Shown here piece by piece: positions 17,850-25,621 of a stretch of 64,000 bases of DNA. This DNA is from Naumannella halotolerans. GTDB lineage: Bacteria > Actinomycetota > Actinomycetes > Propionibacteriales > Propionibacteriaceae. A program made the translations under genes and the position numbers. The notes below the pieces were generated by a model. It did no database searches. It had not been told where the DNA came from and saw only the letters and a program-made list of their open reading frames with translations. The stretch covers positions 248,001 through 312,000 of the forward strand of contig NZ_SOAW01000001.1 of NCBI RefSeq assembly GCF_004364645.1, given 5' to 3'. The first letter of the stretch is position 1, and each line of letters starts with the position of its first letter.

Positions 17850-18944
17850 GTGCCTGAACCTGTTGAACTCGACCTCACTGCCGACGTCGTCGATCTGCTG
17901 CGGCGCCTGATCGACATCGAATCGGTCAGTGGTGACGAACGACGGATCGCCGACGCCGTGGAGCAGGCCCTGCGCGGGCTGCCGGGCCTGGAGGTCTCCC
18001 GGGACGGTGACTGCGTGGTGGCGCGCAGCCATCCCGGGACCGACGCGGGTCGGGTGGTCATCGCCGGACACCTCGACACCGTTCCGGTTGCCGACAACCT
18101 GCCCAGCTGTGTCCAGATCGTCGACGGTGAGGAAATGATCTTCGGCCGCGGGTCCTGCGATATGAAGGGCGGAGTGGCGGTCCAGCTCTCCGTGGCCGCC
18201 GCGCTGGCGGCGGCCGGGGCCGATCACCGTCCGGTCACCTGGATCTTCTACGACAACGAGGAGGTGGAGGCGGAGAAGAACGGTCTGGGGCGATTGGCCA
18301 GGAACAGCCCCGACCTCCTCGCCGGCGAGTTCGCCGTCCTCTGTGAGCCGTCGAACGCCGGCATCGAAGGCGGCTGCCAGGGCACGATGCGGATCGAGGT
18401 CCGGTTGTCGGGAACCGCCTCGCATTCGGCGCGCTCCTGGGTCGGCAGCAACGCGATCCATGCCGCGGCACCGGTTTTGCAGCGGCTGGCCGACTACACA
18501 CCCCGGCAGCCCGTGGTGGACGGGCTGACGTACCACGAAGGCTTGAACGCGGTGTTCATCGACGGGGGGATCGCGGGCAATGTGATCCCCGATTCGTGTG
18601 TGGTGACGATCAACCACCGCTTCGCCCCCGACCGGGATCCGGCCGCCGCCGAGGCCCACCTGCGGGAGGTCTTCGCCGGGTTCGACGTTACCGTCACCGA
18701 CTCCGCGGCCGGTGCCCGCCCCGGCCTGGACCAGCCGATCGCGGCCGAGTTCACCGCCGCCGTCGGCGGTACCCCGGGACCCAAGTACGGCTGGACCGAT
18801 GTCTCCCGCTTCTCCGCGCTCGGCGTACCTGCGGTCAATTTCGGACCCGGTGATCCGATGCTCGCCCACACCGACAACGAACACACTCCTTCGGCGCAGG
18901 TACGTGCCTGCCGTGAGGCACTGCTGCGTTGGCTGGCAGGATGA
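17850..18944 (+). CDS. dapE: Succinyl-diaminopimelate desuccinylase
   Basis: This 364-residue M20-family metallohydrolase removes succinate to give LL-diaminopimelate for peptidoglycan and lysine. Metal-site motifs are GHLDTVP (near residue 72), GRGSCDMKGG (near 100), the catalytic DNEEVEAEKNG (near 134), CEPSNAGIEGG and the C-terminal HTDNEH. The dimerisation lid between them includes TASHSARSW. Start at GTG 17850 is set by the leaderless promoter. The stop overlaps the LOG gene (ATGA), so the two are one operon, as I recall for M. tuberculosis Rv1202 and its neighbourhood. Confidence 0.93.
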   Translation: MPEPVELDLTADVVDLLRRLIDIESVSGDERRIADAVEQALRGLPGLEVSRDGDCVVARSHPGTDAGRVVIAGHLDTVPVADNLPSCVQIVDGEEMIFGRGSCDMKGGVAVQLSVAAALAAAGADHRPVTWIFYDNEEVEAEKNGLGRLARNSPDLLAGEFAVLCEPSNAGIEGGCQGTMRIEVRLSGTASHSARSWVGSNAIHAAAPVLQRLADYTPRQPVVDGLTYHEGLNAVFIDGGIAGNVIPDSCVVTINHRFAPDRDPAAAEAHLREVFAGFDVTVTDSAAGARPGLDQPIAAEFTAAVGGTPGPKYGWTDVSRFSALGVPAVNFGPGDPMLAHTDNEHTPSAQVRACREALLRWLAG

Positions 18945-19759
18945 AGGGTGTGACTCCCCAGGACCCGAAACAGCCCGCCGGTCGCCGAGGCGGTCAGCAG
19001 GCCGGACCGATCACCCGCAGTGGCCGGAGCCGGCTGGCGACCACCACCGACCAGCGGTTGCTCGACTCCCGAGGGCCGAACGACTGGGTGCACACCGACC
19101 CCTGGCGGGTGCTGCGGATCCAGGCCGAATTCGTCGAGGGCTTCGGCGCGCTGGCCGAACTCGGCTCCGCGATCAGTGTCTTCGGCTCGGCCCGAACGCG
19201 CCCCGATCACCCGATGTACACCACCGCCCAGCAGGTCGGGAAGGCGCTGGTCGAGGCCGGGTACGCGGTGATCACCGGTGGCGGTCCCGGGATCATGGAG
19301 GCCGCGAACCGGGGCGCCAGTGAGGCCGACGGTGTCTCGGTGGGCCTGGGGATCGAGTTGCCGTTCGAGAGTTCGCTGAACGAATGGGTGAACCTGGGCA
19401 TCAACTTCCGCTACTTCTTCGCGCGGAAGACGATGTTCGTCAAGTACAGCCAGGGTTTCGTCGTCATGCCCGGTGGCTTCGGTACGTTCGACGAGCTGTT
19501 CGAGGCCCTGACGCTCGCCCAGACCTCGAAGGTGACGAACTTCCCGGTGGTGCTCTTCGGCACCGAGTACTGGCAGGGGCTGCTCGACTGGTTGTCCGGT
19601 CAGGTGCTGGACGGTGGCTACATCGTCCCGGCCGACCTGGACCGGTTGGTGATCACCGATGATGTCGAACACGCCGTGGCGACCATGCGGGCCGGCGCCG
19701 CCGACGTACCGAGCCGGGGCGAGCAGTTGCTGGCCGAGGCCGAGGACCGGGAGAGCTGA
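18941..19759 (+). CDS. LOG family protein (TIGR00730 type)
   Basis: This 272-residue protein is of the lysine-decarboxylase-like LOG family, whose characterised members cut nucleoside 5'-monophosphates to base and ribose 5-phosphate (cytokinin activation in plants and pathogens). The diagnostic motifs are GGGPGIMEAANRGA and PGGFGTFDELFEAL. About 40 polar residues precede the Rossmann core (SVFGSARTRPDHP). The start is ambiguous between ATG 18941, overlapping the dapE stop, and GTG 18950; I chose the overlap. The DivIVA-like gene starts two bases after its stop. The in vivo substrate in actinobacteria is not settled. Confidence 0.88.
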   Translation: MKGVTPQDPKQPAGRRGGQQAGPITRSGRSRLATTTDQRLLDSRGPNDWVHTDPWRVLRIQAEFVEGFGALAELGSAISVFGSARTRPDHPMYTTAQQVGKALVEAGYAVITGGGPGIMEAANRGASEADGVSVGLGIELPFESSLNEWVNLGINFRYFFARKTMFVKYSQGFVVMPGGFGTFDELFEALTLAQTSKVTNFPVVLFGTEYWQGLLDWLSGQVLDGGYIVPADLDRLVITDDVEHAVATMRAGAADVPSRGEQLLAEAEDRES

Positions 19760-19761
19760 CG

Positions 19762-20091
19762 ATGGTGTGGATGATCGTGGTGGCGGCGATCGCCGTCCTC
19801 GGGGCAGGGGCCATGGTCGCCGGGGGAGCGTTCAACGGTATGCGCTCCGAGCCCGAGACCGATGACTTCGTCCCCACCCTGCCGGCGACCCGGATGACCG
19901 GCGAGGACCTGCAGCAGGTGCGGTTCCAGGTGCAGTTGCGGGGCTACGACATGCCGAGCGTGGACAACCTGCTGGCCCGTCTGGCCCGCGAGATCGACCA
20001 GCGGGAGGCGGAGCTGGCAGAGCTTCGGCAGAAGGTGTCGGAGCCGACTTCGGGGGACTTCGTCCCCGTGTCGGCCGAGGATGCGGAATAA
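19762..20091 (+). CDS. DivIVA-domain membrane protein
   Basis: This 109-residue protein has an N-terminal membrane helix at residues 3-22, a short linker, and one DivIVA-type motif, VRFQVQLRGYDMPSVDNLLA. A heptad-rich helix (LAREIDQREAELAELRQK) likely forms a coiled coil. It is too short to be the tip-growth protein Wag31; it resembles the small DivIVA-domain protein near glgA in mycobacteria (Rv1209). A role in pole or septum organisation is inferred from the domain only. Confidence 0.85.
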   Translation: MVWMIVVAAIAVLGAGAMVAGGAFNGMRSEPETDDFVPTLPATRMTGEDLQQVRFQVQLRGYDMPSVDNLLARLAREIDQREAELAELRQKVSEPTSGDFVPVSAEDAE

Positions 20092-20132
20092 TACGTGGGT
20101 CAGTTACGAGCAGACGAGATGAGGTTGCACTG

Positions 20133-20300
20133 ATGGCAGCTATGAAGCCGCGCACAGGCGATGGCCCGATGGAGGTCACCAAGGAGGGCAGGGGCATCGT
20201 GATGCGGGTTCCGCTGGAGGGTGGCGGCCGTCTCGTCGTCGAGATGAACGCCACCGAAGCCGAGGAATTGGCGGCTGCGCTGAAGGGCGTGGTCGGCTGA
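20133..20300 (+). CDS. DUF3117 small conserved protein
   Basis: This 55-residue protein reads MAAMKPRTGDGPMEVTKE followed by GRGIVMRVPLEGGGRLVVE and a short helix ending KGVVG. It matches DUF3117, a family of about 55 residues found almost throughout the actinobacteria and usually next to the glycogen genes, as here. No function is known. The GAGG about seven to ten bases upstream of the ATG at 20133 is the likely ribosome site. Confidence 0.9.
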   Translation: MAAMKPRTGDGPMEVTKEGRGIVMRVPLEGGGRLVVEMNATEAEELAAALKGVVG

Positions 20301-20322
20301 GGCCGCGAATGCCGCAGTGAGT

Positions 20323-20349
20323 CAAGGGGTCCGGGAACCGGGCCCCTTG
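20323..20349. terminator. Terminator between DUF3117 and glgM
   Basis: CAAGGGG-T-CCGG pairs with CCGG-G-CCCCTTG around the loop GAA, a 12-bp stem with one G-U pair, followed by TTCCTT on the plus strand. It sits between convergent genes. Confidence 0.7.
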
Positions 20350-20401
20350 TTCCTTGTCGCGGACGTCGCGGACGTTCTTTCGTCGGGCGGTCTTCTCCCG
20401 G

Positions 20402-21592
20402 CTACTGCCGCTCGGCGACGGCGTCGCGATAGACCTGCACCGTCTGCTCGGCGATGGTCGGCCAGCTGAACTCGGCGATGGCGCGTTGACGGCCGGCGAC
20501 TCCCATCTGCCGGGCACGGTCCGGATCGGCGGTCAGTTCGTTCAACTTCTCGGCGAAGGCTGACTCGAAACTCGCCACATAGGCGGGATCCTCGGCCCGG
20601 GCCGGGTCGTAGGGGACCAGCAGGCCGGTCTCACCGTCGACCACGACCTCGGGAATGCCGCCCACCGCGCTGGCGACGACCGCGGTCTCGCAGGCCATCG
20701 CCTCCAGGTTCACGATGCCCAACGGTTCGTAGACGCTCGGGCAGGCGAAGACCGTTGCATGGGACAGCACCTGTCGTACCGACTGACGCGGCAGCATCTC
20801 CTCGATCCAGATCACATTGCCCCTGCTCGCCTGCAACTCGGCCACCGAAGCCTCGATCTGCCGGGCGATCTCCGGGGTGTCCGGAGCGCCGGCCAGGAGC
20901 ACCAGCTGTACCTGCGGATCCAGTTCAGCGGCCGCCCGGACCAGATGGATCACACCCTTCTGCCGCGTGATCCGGCCGACGAAGACCACCGACGGCTTGT
21001 CCGGGTCCATGCCGATCGAGCGCAGCACCTCGGTTCCGGGATCGGGCCGGAACTCCTCGGTGTCGATGCCGTTGCGGACCACCTTCACCCGGTCCGGGTC
21101 CAATTCGGGATAGGAGGCCAGCACGTCGGTACGCATACCCTCGCTGACCGCGATCACCGCCGCCGCCGAGGCATAGGCCGTTCGCTCGGCCCAACTGCTC
21201 AGGCGATAGCCACCGCCGAGCTGTTCGGCCTTCCACGGGCGGTGCGGTTCCAGGGAGTGGGACGTGACGATGTGCGGGATGTCCTGGAACAAGCCGGTCA
21301 GCAGGCCGCCGAGGTTGGCGTACCAGGTGTGCGAATGCACCAGGTCCGCCGGACCGGCGGCAGCGGTCATCGCCAGATCCGCGCCGAAGACCCGCAGCGC
21401 CGCGTTCGCCCCTTCGGGAAAGTTCTCCGGATGGGCCGCCGCCCCCTCCCGTGGTTCACCCATCGCCTGCACCTCGACATCGACGAGTTCACGCAGGGCG
21501 GGTACGAGCTGGCCGACGTGGACGCCGGCGCCACCGTAGATGTAGGGCGGGTACTCGCGGGTGAACAGGGCAACGCGCATCCGATTCGTCAT
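20402..21592 (-). CDS. glgM: Actinobacterial glycogen synthase / alpha-maltose-1-phosphate synthase
   Basis: This 396-residue GT4-type glycosyltransferase has the N-terminal ALFTREYPPYIYGGAGVHVG and C-terminal VFVGRITRQKG and PSVYEPLGIVNLEAMAC segments. This group was first called GlgA; the mycobacterial orthologue joins ADP-glucose to glucose 1-phosphate to make maltose 1-phosphate for the GlgE pathway, so glgM is the better name. Divergent glgC supplies the ADP-glucose. The ATG at 21592 has no ribosome site, but GACGAT lies six bases upstream; a second ATG at 21580 is possible. Confidence 0.88.
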   Translation of the reverse strand: MTNRMRVALFTREYPPYIYGGAGVHVGQLVPALRELVDVEVQAMGEPREGAAAHPENFPEGANAALRVFGADLAMTAAAGPADLVHSHTWYANLGGLLTGLFQDIPHIVTSHSLEPHRPWKAEQLGGGYRLSSWAERTAYASAAAVIAVSEGMRTDVLASYPELDPDRVKVVRNGIDTEEFRPDPGTEVLRSIGMDPDKPSVVFVGRITRQKGVIHLVRAAAELDPQVQLVLLAGAPDTPEIARQIEASVAELQASRGNVIWIEEMLPRQSVRQVLSHATVFACPSVYEPLGIVNLEAMACETAVVASAVGGIPEVVVDGETGLLVPYDPARAEDPAYVASFESAFAEKLNELTADPDRARQMGVAGRQRAIAEFSWPTIAEQTVQVYRDAVAERQ

Positions 21593-21681
21593 GAGCAGAT
21601 CGTCGCATCCCGACGGCGCCGCCGACAGATCCGGGGTCAAGATCGTTCCGGCCGGGCTGGTCGGCGATGGGCATGGTGCAA

Positions 21682-21687
21682 TAGGTT
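21682..21687 (+). promoter_or_regulatory. -10 element for leaderless glgC
   Basis: TAGGTT is followed by CGGTCC and ATG at 21694 (six bases). The 101-base divergent region also serves glgM on the other strand. Confidence 0.65.
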
Positions 21688-21693
21688 CGGTCC

Positions 21694-22917
21694 ATGACCG
21701 CGCGACCGAAGGTCTTGTCCATCGTCCTTGCCGGCGGCGAGGGCAAACGTCTGATGCCGCTCACCGTCGACCGGGCCAAGCCGGCAGTGCCGTTCGGCGG
21801 CACCTACCGGTTGATCGACTTCGTGTTGTCCAACCTGGTCAACTCCGAGCTCCGCAAGATCTGCGTGCTCACCCAGTACAAGTCCCATTCGCTGGACCGT
21901 CACGTCTCCTTGACCTGGCGGATGTCGACCATGCTCGGCAACTACGTCACCCCGGTGCCGGCCCAGCAGCGCCTGGGACCGCGGTGGTACCAGGGCAGCG
22001 CGGATGCGATCTTCCAGTCCTTGAACCTGATCAACGACGAGCGCCCCGACTACGTGGTGGTCTTCGGTGCCGACAACATCTACCGGATGGACGTCGAGCA
22101 GATGTTGCAGCGGCACATCGACTCCGGTCTGGATGCCACGGTCGCCGGCATCCGGGTCCCGCGTTCGGAGGCGAGTTCGTTCGGGATCATCGACGCCGCG
22201 GTCGACGGCAAGATCAAGTCCTTCCTGGAGAAACCGGCCGACCCTCCCGGGCTGCCCGATTCCCCTGAGGAGTCCTACGCCTCGATGGGCAACTACATCT
22301 TCACCGCCGACGCGCTGGTGGAGGCGTTGACCGCCGATGCGGCAGCCGACACCAAACACGACATGGGGGGAAACATCATCCCCGGGTTCGTGGCGACCGG
22401 TTCGGCCCAGGTCTACGACTTCAAGGACAACGACGTACCCGGAGCCACCGTGCGCGACCGGGACTACTGGCGTGATGTCGGTACGATCGACGCCTTCCAC
22501 GATGCCCACATGGACCTGGTGTCGGTGGAGCCGAACTTCAACCTGTACAACGACTGGTGGCCGATCTGGACCGATCAGGTGCAGCGTCCGGGGGCCAAGT
22601 TCGTCCTCCGGGGGACCGCCGAGGACTCGATCGTCACCGCCGGCTGCATCATCTCCGGTGGTGATGTCGACACCTCGGTGCTGTCGCCCAATGTGATGGT
22701 CGACAAGTACGCCAAGGTGGAGCGGTCGGTGCTGATGGAGAATGTGCAGATCGGTCGGCATGCGGTGCTGCAGAACACGATTCTGGACAAGAACGTCGTC
22801 GTCGATGCCGGGGTCGAGGTCGGGGTCGACCATGAAGCCGATCTGGCCCGCGGCCTGACGGTCTCCCCGGGCGGCATCACCGTGGTGCCGAAGGGCGCGC
22901 ATCTCAACCACGTCTGA
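21694..22917 (+). CDS. glgC: Glucose-1-phosphate adenylyltransferase
   Basis: This 407-residue ADP-glucose pyrophosphorylase makes the activated glucose used by GlgM and glycogen synthesis. The N-terminal nucleotidyltransferase carries [20 protein letters not shown] and [26 protein letters not shown] and [10 protein letters not shown] follow, and the C-terminal quarter has the beta-helix typical of the family ([19 protein letters not shown]). Length matches actinobacterial GlgC. Start fixed by the leaderless promoter. Confidence 0.96.
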   Translation: MTARPKVLSIVLAGGEGKRLMPLTVDRAKPAVPFGGTYRLIDFVLSNLVNSELRKICVLTQYKSHSLDRHVSLTWRMSTMLGNYVTPVPAQQRLGPRWYQGSADAIFQSLNLINDERPDYVVVFGADNIYRMDVEQMLQRHIDSGLDATVAGIRVPRSEASSFGIIDAAVDGKIKSFLEKPADPPGLPDSPEESYASMGNYIFTADALVEALTADAAADTKHDMGGNIIPGFVATGSAQVYDFKDNDVPGATVRDRDYWRDVGTIDAFHDAHMDLVSVEPNFNLYNDWWPIWTDQVQRPGAKFVLRGTAEDSIVTAGCIISGGDVDTSVLSPNVMVDKYAKVERSVLMENVQIGRHAVLQNTILDKNVVVDAGVEVGVDHEADLARGLTVSPGGITVVPKGAHLNHV

Positions 22918-23028
22918 GGTCGAGGGCATCGTCGGTCGACGCCGATCGCCGCATTACGGTAGGCAGGATCAGACCGCTGACCGCCGGGTACGCAGACGCC
23001 GGCCCTCGCAGGCTTGCGGGCTGATCGG

Positions 23029-23712
23029 TCAGGAGCGGACCGCGACCAGCAGCCCGTCACCGACGGGCAACAGGGCGCTGAACAGGTTCTCGTTCTCCCC
23101 GACGCCCTCCAGGGTCTCCCGGATCACGATGGTCGCATCCTCCTCGTTGCGGGGATCGGCGACCAGGTCGTGCCACAGCGCGTTGTCGATCACCAGCAGG
23201 CCGCCGCTGCGCAGCAACCGCACCGCCTGGTCCACGTACTCGCCGTACTCCAGCTTGTCGGCATCGACCAGAACCAGGTCGTAGGCGCCGTCGCTGAGCT
23301 TCGGCAGCACGGTCAGTGCATCACCTTGGATCAACCGGAAACGCCGGTCGGCGATGCCGACGGATTTGAATGCCTGCCGGGCACGGGACTGGTGTTCACC
23401 CTCGACGTCGACACTGGTCAGGATGCCGTCGGGTGCCATGCCGGAGAACAGCGCCAGTCCGGAGACACCGGTGCCCGAACCGATCTCCACCACAGCCTTG
23501 GCATTGATCGCCTTGGCCAGGACCCCGAGCAGCCGGGCGGCTCCGCGACTGATCGGTTCCACCCCGACCTCGGCGGCCGCGAGCCGGGCCTGCGCAGCGG
23601 CCGGCGGTTCGGGTGCGAAGTCCTCGGCGAAGACCCAGCTTGCGGGTTTCGGGGCGGCCGAGGCGCTGGTCGGCGTCGATGCAGCACCGGTGGGTGGCTC
23701 GGAGAAGCTCAT
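23029..23712 (-). CDS. O-methyltransferase family 3
   Basis: This 227-residue SAM-dependent methyltransferase is related to catechol and caffeoyl-CoA O-methyltransferases. SAM-binding motifs are VVEIGSGTGVSGLALFSG, DVEGEHQSRAR and IQGDALTVLPKL; the metal-binding YDLVLVDADK and IDNALWHD follow. About 30 Ala/Pro/Ser residues precede the domain. The orthologue in M. tuberculosis (Rv1220c) also stands immediately upstream of sigE, divergently, but its substrate is unknown. ATG at 23712 is set by TAGGCT seven bases upstream. Confidence 0.88.
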   Translation of the reverse strand: MSFSEPPTGAASTPTSASAAPKPASWVFAEDFAPEPPAAAQARLAAAEVGVEPISRGAARLLGVLAKAINAKAVVEIGSGTGVSGLALFSGMAPDGILTSVDVEGEHQSRARQAFKSVGIADRRFRLIQGDALTVLPKLSDGAYDLVLVDADKLEYGEYVDQAVRLLRSGGLLVIDNALWHDLVADPRNEEDATIVIRETLEGVGENENLFSALLPVGDGLLVAVRS

Positions 23713-23719
23713 GCGCCGA

Positions 23720-23725
23720 AGCCTA
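23720..23725 (-). promoter_or_regulatory. -10 element for leaderless O-methyltransferase gene
   Basis: TAGGCT on the minus strand is followed by TCGGCGC and ATG at 23712 (seven bases), with no ribosome binding site. Confidence 0.65.
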
Positions 23726-23749
23726 GCGAACCAGCGCCACCCGACGCCT

Positions 23750-23755
23750 TAGGAT
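23750..23755 (+). promoter_or_regulatory. -10 element upstream of dapA
   Basis: TAGGAT stands six bases before GTG 23762, which opens a 28-codon frame, and 85 bases before the dapA ATG. Transcription from here gives either a leader with a translated upstream frame or a conventional 80-base leader. Confidence 0.5.
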
Positions 23756-23761
23756 GAGGTC

Positions 23762-23848
23762 GTGCATGACCGTGGATGGCAAGAACTGCGGTCCGGGCTG
23801 CCGGTTGTGGCGCCCTGTGGAACGAGAAGGAGCCCTGATCATGGCTGA
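23762..23848 (+). CDS. Possible leaderless upstream frame overlapping dapA
   Basis: GTG at 23762, six bases after TAGGAT, opens a 28-residue frame (MHDRGWQELRSGLPVVAPCG and eight more residues). It ends at TGA 23846-23848, overlapping the dapA ATG at 23841 by eight bases. The peptide is not rich in lysine. The geometry suggests a leaderless leader peptide whose termination delivers ribosomes to the dapA ribosome site. Conservation is unknown, so this could be chance. Confidence 0.3.
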   Translation: MHDRGWQELRSGLPVVAPCGTRRSPDHG

Positions 23849-24722
23849 GCCGCTGTTCGGACGACTGATGACCGCGATGGTGACGCCGTTCGACGATCAA
23901 GGCCAGATCGATCATGGTGCGGCCACCGAGGTGGCGCGTTGGCTGGTTCAGGAACAGTGCAACGACGCACTCGTGATCAACGGCACCGGGGGAGAGGCGC
24001 CGACCACCAGCGATGCGGAGAAGGCCGAGCTGATCGGTACGGTTCGGAAGGCGATCGGGCCCGACGTACCGATCATCGCCGGCATCGGCACCTTCAACAC
24101 CGCCCACAGCCTCGAACTGGCAGCCCAGGCCACCGAGGCCGGGGCGGATGGCCTGCTGGTGGTCACCCCCTACTACTCCAAGCCGCCGCAGGACAGTCTG
24201 CTGGCCCACTTCACCACCATCGCCGACGCCGTTGACCTGCCGATCGTGGTCTACGACATTCCCGGCAGGTCGGCCGTACCGGTCCAGGAATCGACCTTGC
24301 TGAAGCTGGCCGAGCATCCGCGGATCGTTGCGGTGAAGGACGCCAAGGGTGATCTCGCCTCGTCGGGGCGGGTGATGGCCCAGACCGACCTGGCCTACTA
24401 CTCCGGTGAGGACAATCTGACCCTGCCGTTGTTGTCGATGGGCGGCGTCGGCCTGATCGGTACCTCCACCCACTTCACCGGCGCGGGGGTCTCGGAGATG
24501 ATCACCGCCCACGCCGACGGTGACCATGCCCGGGCGCTGCAGCTGCACCGCGAACTCGAGCCGGTGCTGACCGGTGTCTTCGCCACCCAGGGATGTCTGC
24601 TGGTGAAGGCCGGGCTGGCGCACAAGGGGATGATCAACAACGCGGTACGGCTGCCGCTGACGGTCGCCTCGAAGGAGCAGTCCGACGTCTTCTGCGGGCT
24701 CCTCGACGCTGCCGGTCTCTGA
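23841..24722 (+). CDS. dapA: 4-hydroxy-tetrahydrodipicolinate synthase
   Basis: This 293-residue class I aldolase condenses pyruvate with aspartate semialdehyde, the first committed step towards diaminopimelate and lysine. K166 in VAVKDAKGD should form the Schiff base with pyruvate, Y138 in VYDIPGR is the catalytic tyrosine, and [15 protein letters not shown] near residue 48 is the substrate-binding loop. ATG at 23841 has GAGAAGGAG at 23824-23832; longer in-frame starts exist but lack a ribosome site. It belongs to the same pathway as dapC, dapD and dapE a few kilobases upstream, though transcribed separately, and may be one of two dapA-like genes in the genome. Confidence 0.9.
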   Translation: MAEPLFGRLMTAMVTPFDDQGQIDHGAATEVARWLVQEQCNDALVINGTGGEAPTTSDAEKAELIGTVRKAIGPDVPIIAGIGTFNTAHSLELAAQATEAGADGLLVVTPYYSKPPQDSLLAHFTTIADAVDLPIVVYDIPGRSAVPVQESTLLKLAEHPRIVAVKDAKGDLASSGRVMAQTDLAYYSGEDNLTLPLLSMGGVGLIGTSTHFTGAGVSEMITAHADGDHARALQLHRELEPVLTGVFATQGCLLVKAGLAHKGMINNAVRLPLTVASKEQSDVFCGLLDAAGL

Positions 24723-24728
24723 AACCGT

Positions 24729-24744
24729 CGGCACCTCGGTGCCG
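24729..24744 (+). terminator. Hairpin after dapA
   Basis: CGGCACC and GGTGCCG pair as a 7-bp stem with a minimal TC loop, seven bases after the dapA stop. No T-run follows, so it is a modest terminator candidate. Confidence 0.4.
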
Positions 24745-24949
24745 TGCCTTCGACGGCGCCGCGTGCAGTCCGCGGTGGCGCCGATGTGAGCCGCCGCACA
24801 CCATCCATGTGGGTCGCCGCTGGCCGGCCTGTGAGTCGCCTGTCAATCAGGCCCGCCCGGTGCTGTCGAGTTGGGCGGCGCAGCCCGGGTTCCCGAGACT
24901 TGGACCGGTCAAGGCGTCCAACTTGGGTAGCGGACTTCGAGGAGCAACA

Positions 24950-25621
24950 ATGGTCAGGTCGGTCGGAGGAGGTTCCATGGGATTGCGCCCGCTGGTGAAG
25001 CGAGCGGTGCCCGATGCTGCCCCGAAGGTCGAGGAGACCGAGTGGCCCCCGCCGAGCTGGGACGAGGTGGTTCGTGAACACTCCCAGCGGGTCTATCGCC
25101 TGGCCTACCGGCTGACCGGCAATCCCCACGATGCCGAGGATCTCACCCAGGAGACCTTCATCCGGGTGTTCAAATCGCTGCACAAGTTCCAGCCCGGCAC
25201 CTTCAACGGGTGGTTGCACCGGATCACCACCAACCTCTTCCTCGACCAGGCGCGGCGTAAACAGCGGATCCGTTTCGACGGCCTCAGCGAAACCGCTTCG
25301 GAACGTATCGTCGGCGGCGAGCCGGCACCGGAGACCCGCCGCGACGAGGCCGACCTGACCCATGACGTGGAGGCAGCGCTGGCCGATCTGGCGCCGGACT
25401 TCCGGGCAGCGGTGGTCCTGTGCGACATCGAGGGGCTCTCTTATGAGGAGGTGGCCGCGGTCCTCGACGTGAAGCTGGGGACGGTGCGCTCACGGATCCA
25501 TCGCGGGCGCTCCCAACTGCGCGAGGCGCTGGCCCATCGAGCACCCACCGGTGACCGCTCCCGGTTCCTGGGGGCACCGGTCGAGGGCGATCAGATCCCG
25601 GACGGCCTACGGACGAGCTGA
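24950..25621 (+). CDS. sigE: ECF sigma factor SigE
   Basis: This 223-residue extracytoplasmic-function sigma factor directs RNA polymerase to envelope-stress promoters. Region 2 is seen in [34 protein letters not shown] and region 4 in [23 protein letters not shown], with a variable linker between. Two in-frame ATGs each have a strong ribosome site: 24950 after GAGGAG (24939-24944), and 24977 after GGAGGAGG (24965-24972). Proteins of 223 or 214 residues are therefore both possible. The stop overlaps the rseA ATG (TGATG). The gene order sigE-rseA-htrA-tatB repeats M. tuberculosis Rv1221-Rv1224. Confidence 0.93.
   Translation: MVRSVGGGSMGLRPLVKRAVPDAAPKVEETEWPPPSWDEVVREHSQRVYRLAYRLTGNPHDAEDLTQETFIRVFKSLHKFQPGTFNGWLHRITTNLFLDQARRKQRIRFDGLSETASERIVGGEPAPETRRDEADLTHDVEAALADLAPDFRAAVVLCDIEGLSYEEVAAVLDVKLGTVRSRIHRGRSQLREALAHRAPTGDRSRFLGAPVEGDQIPDGLRTS

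Noticed and set aside
22918-23028. Terminator between convergent glgC and the O-methyltransferase gene
   Set aside because: Only a weak six-pair hairpin with a wobble (CTCGCA/TGCGGG) is present, not enough to list.
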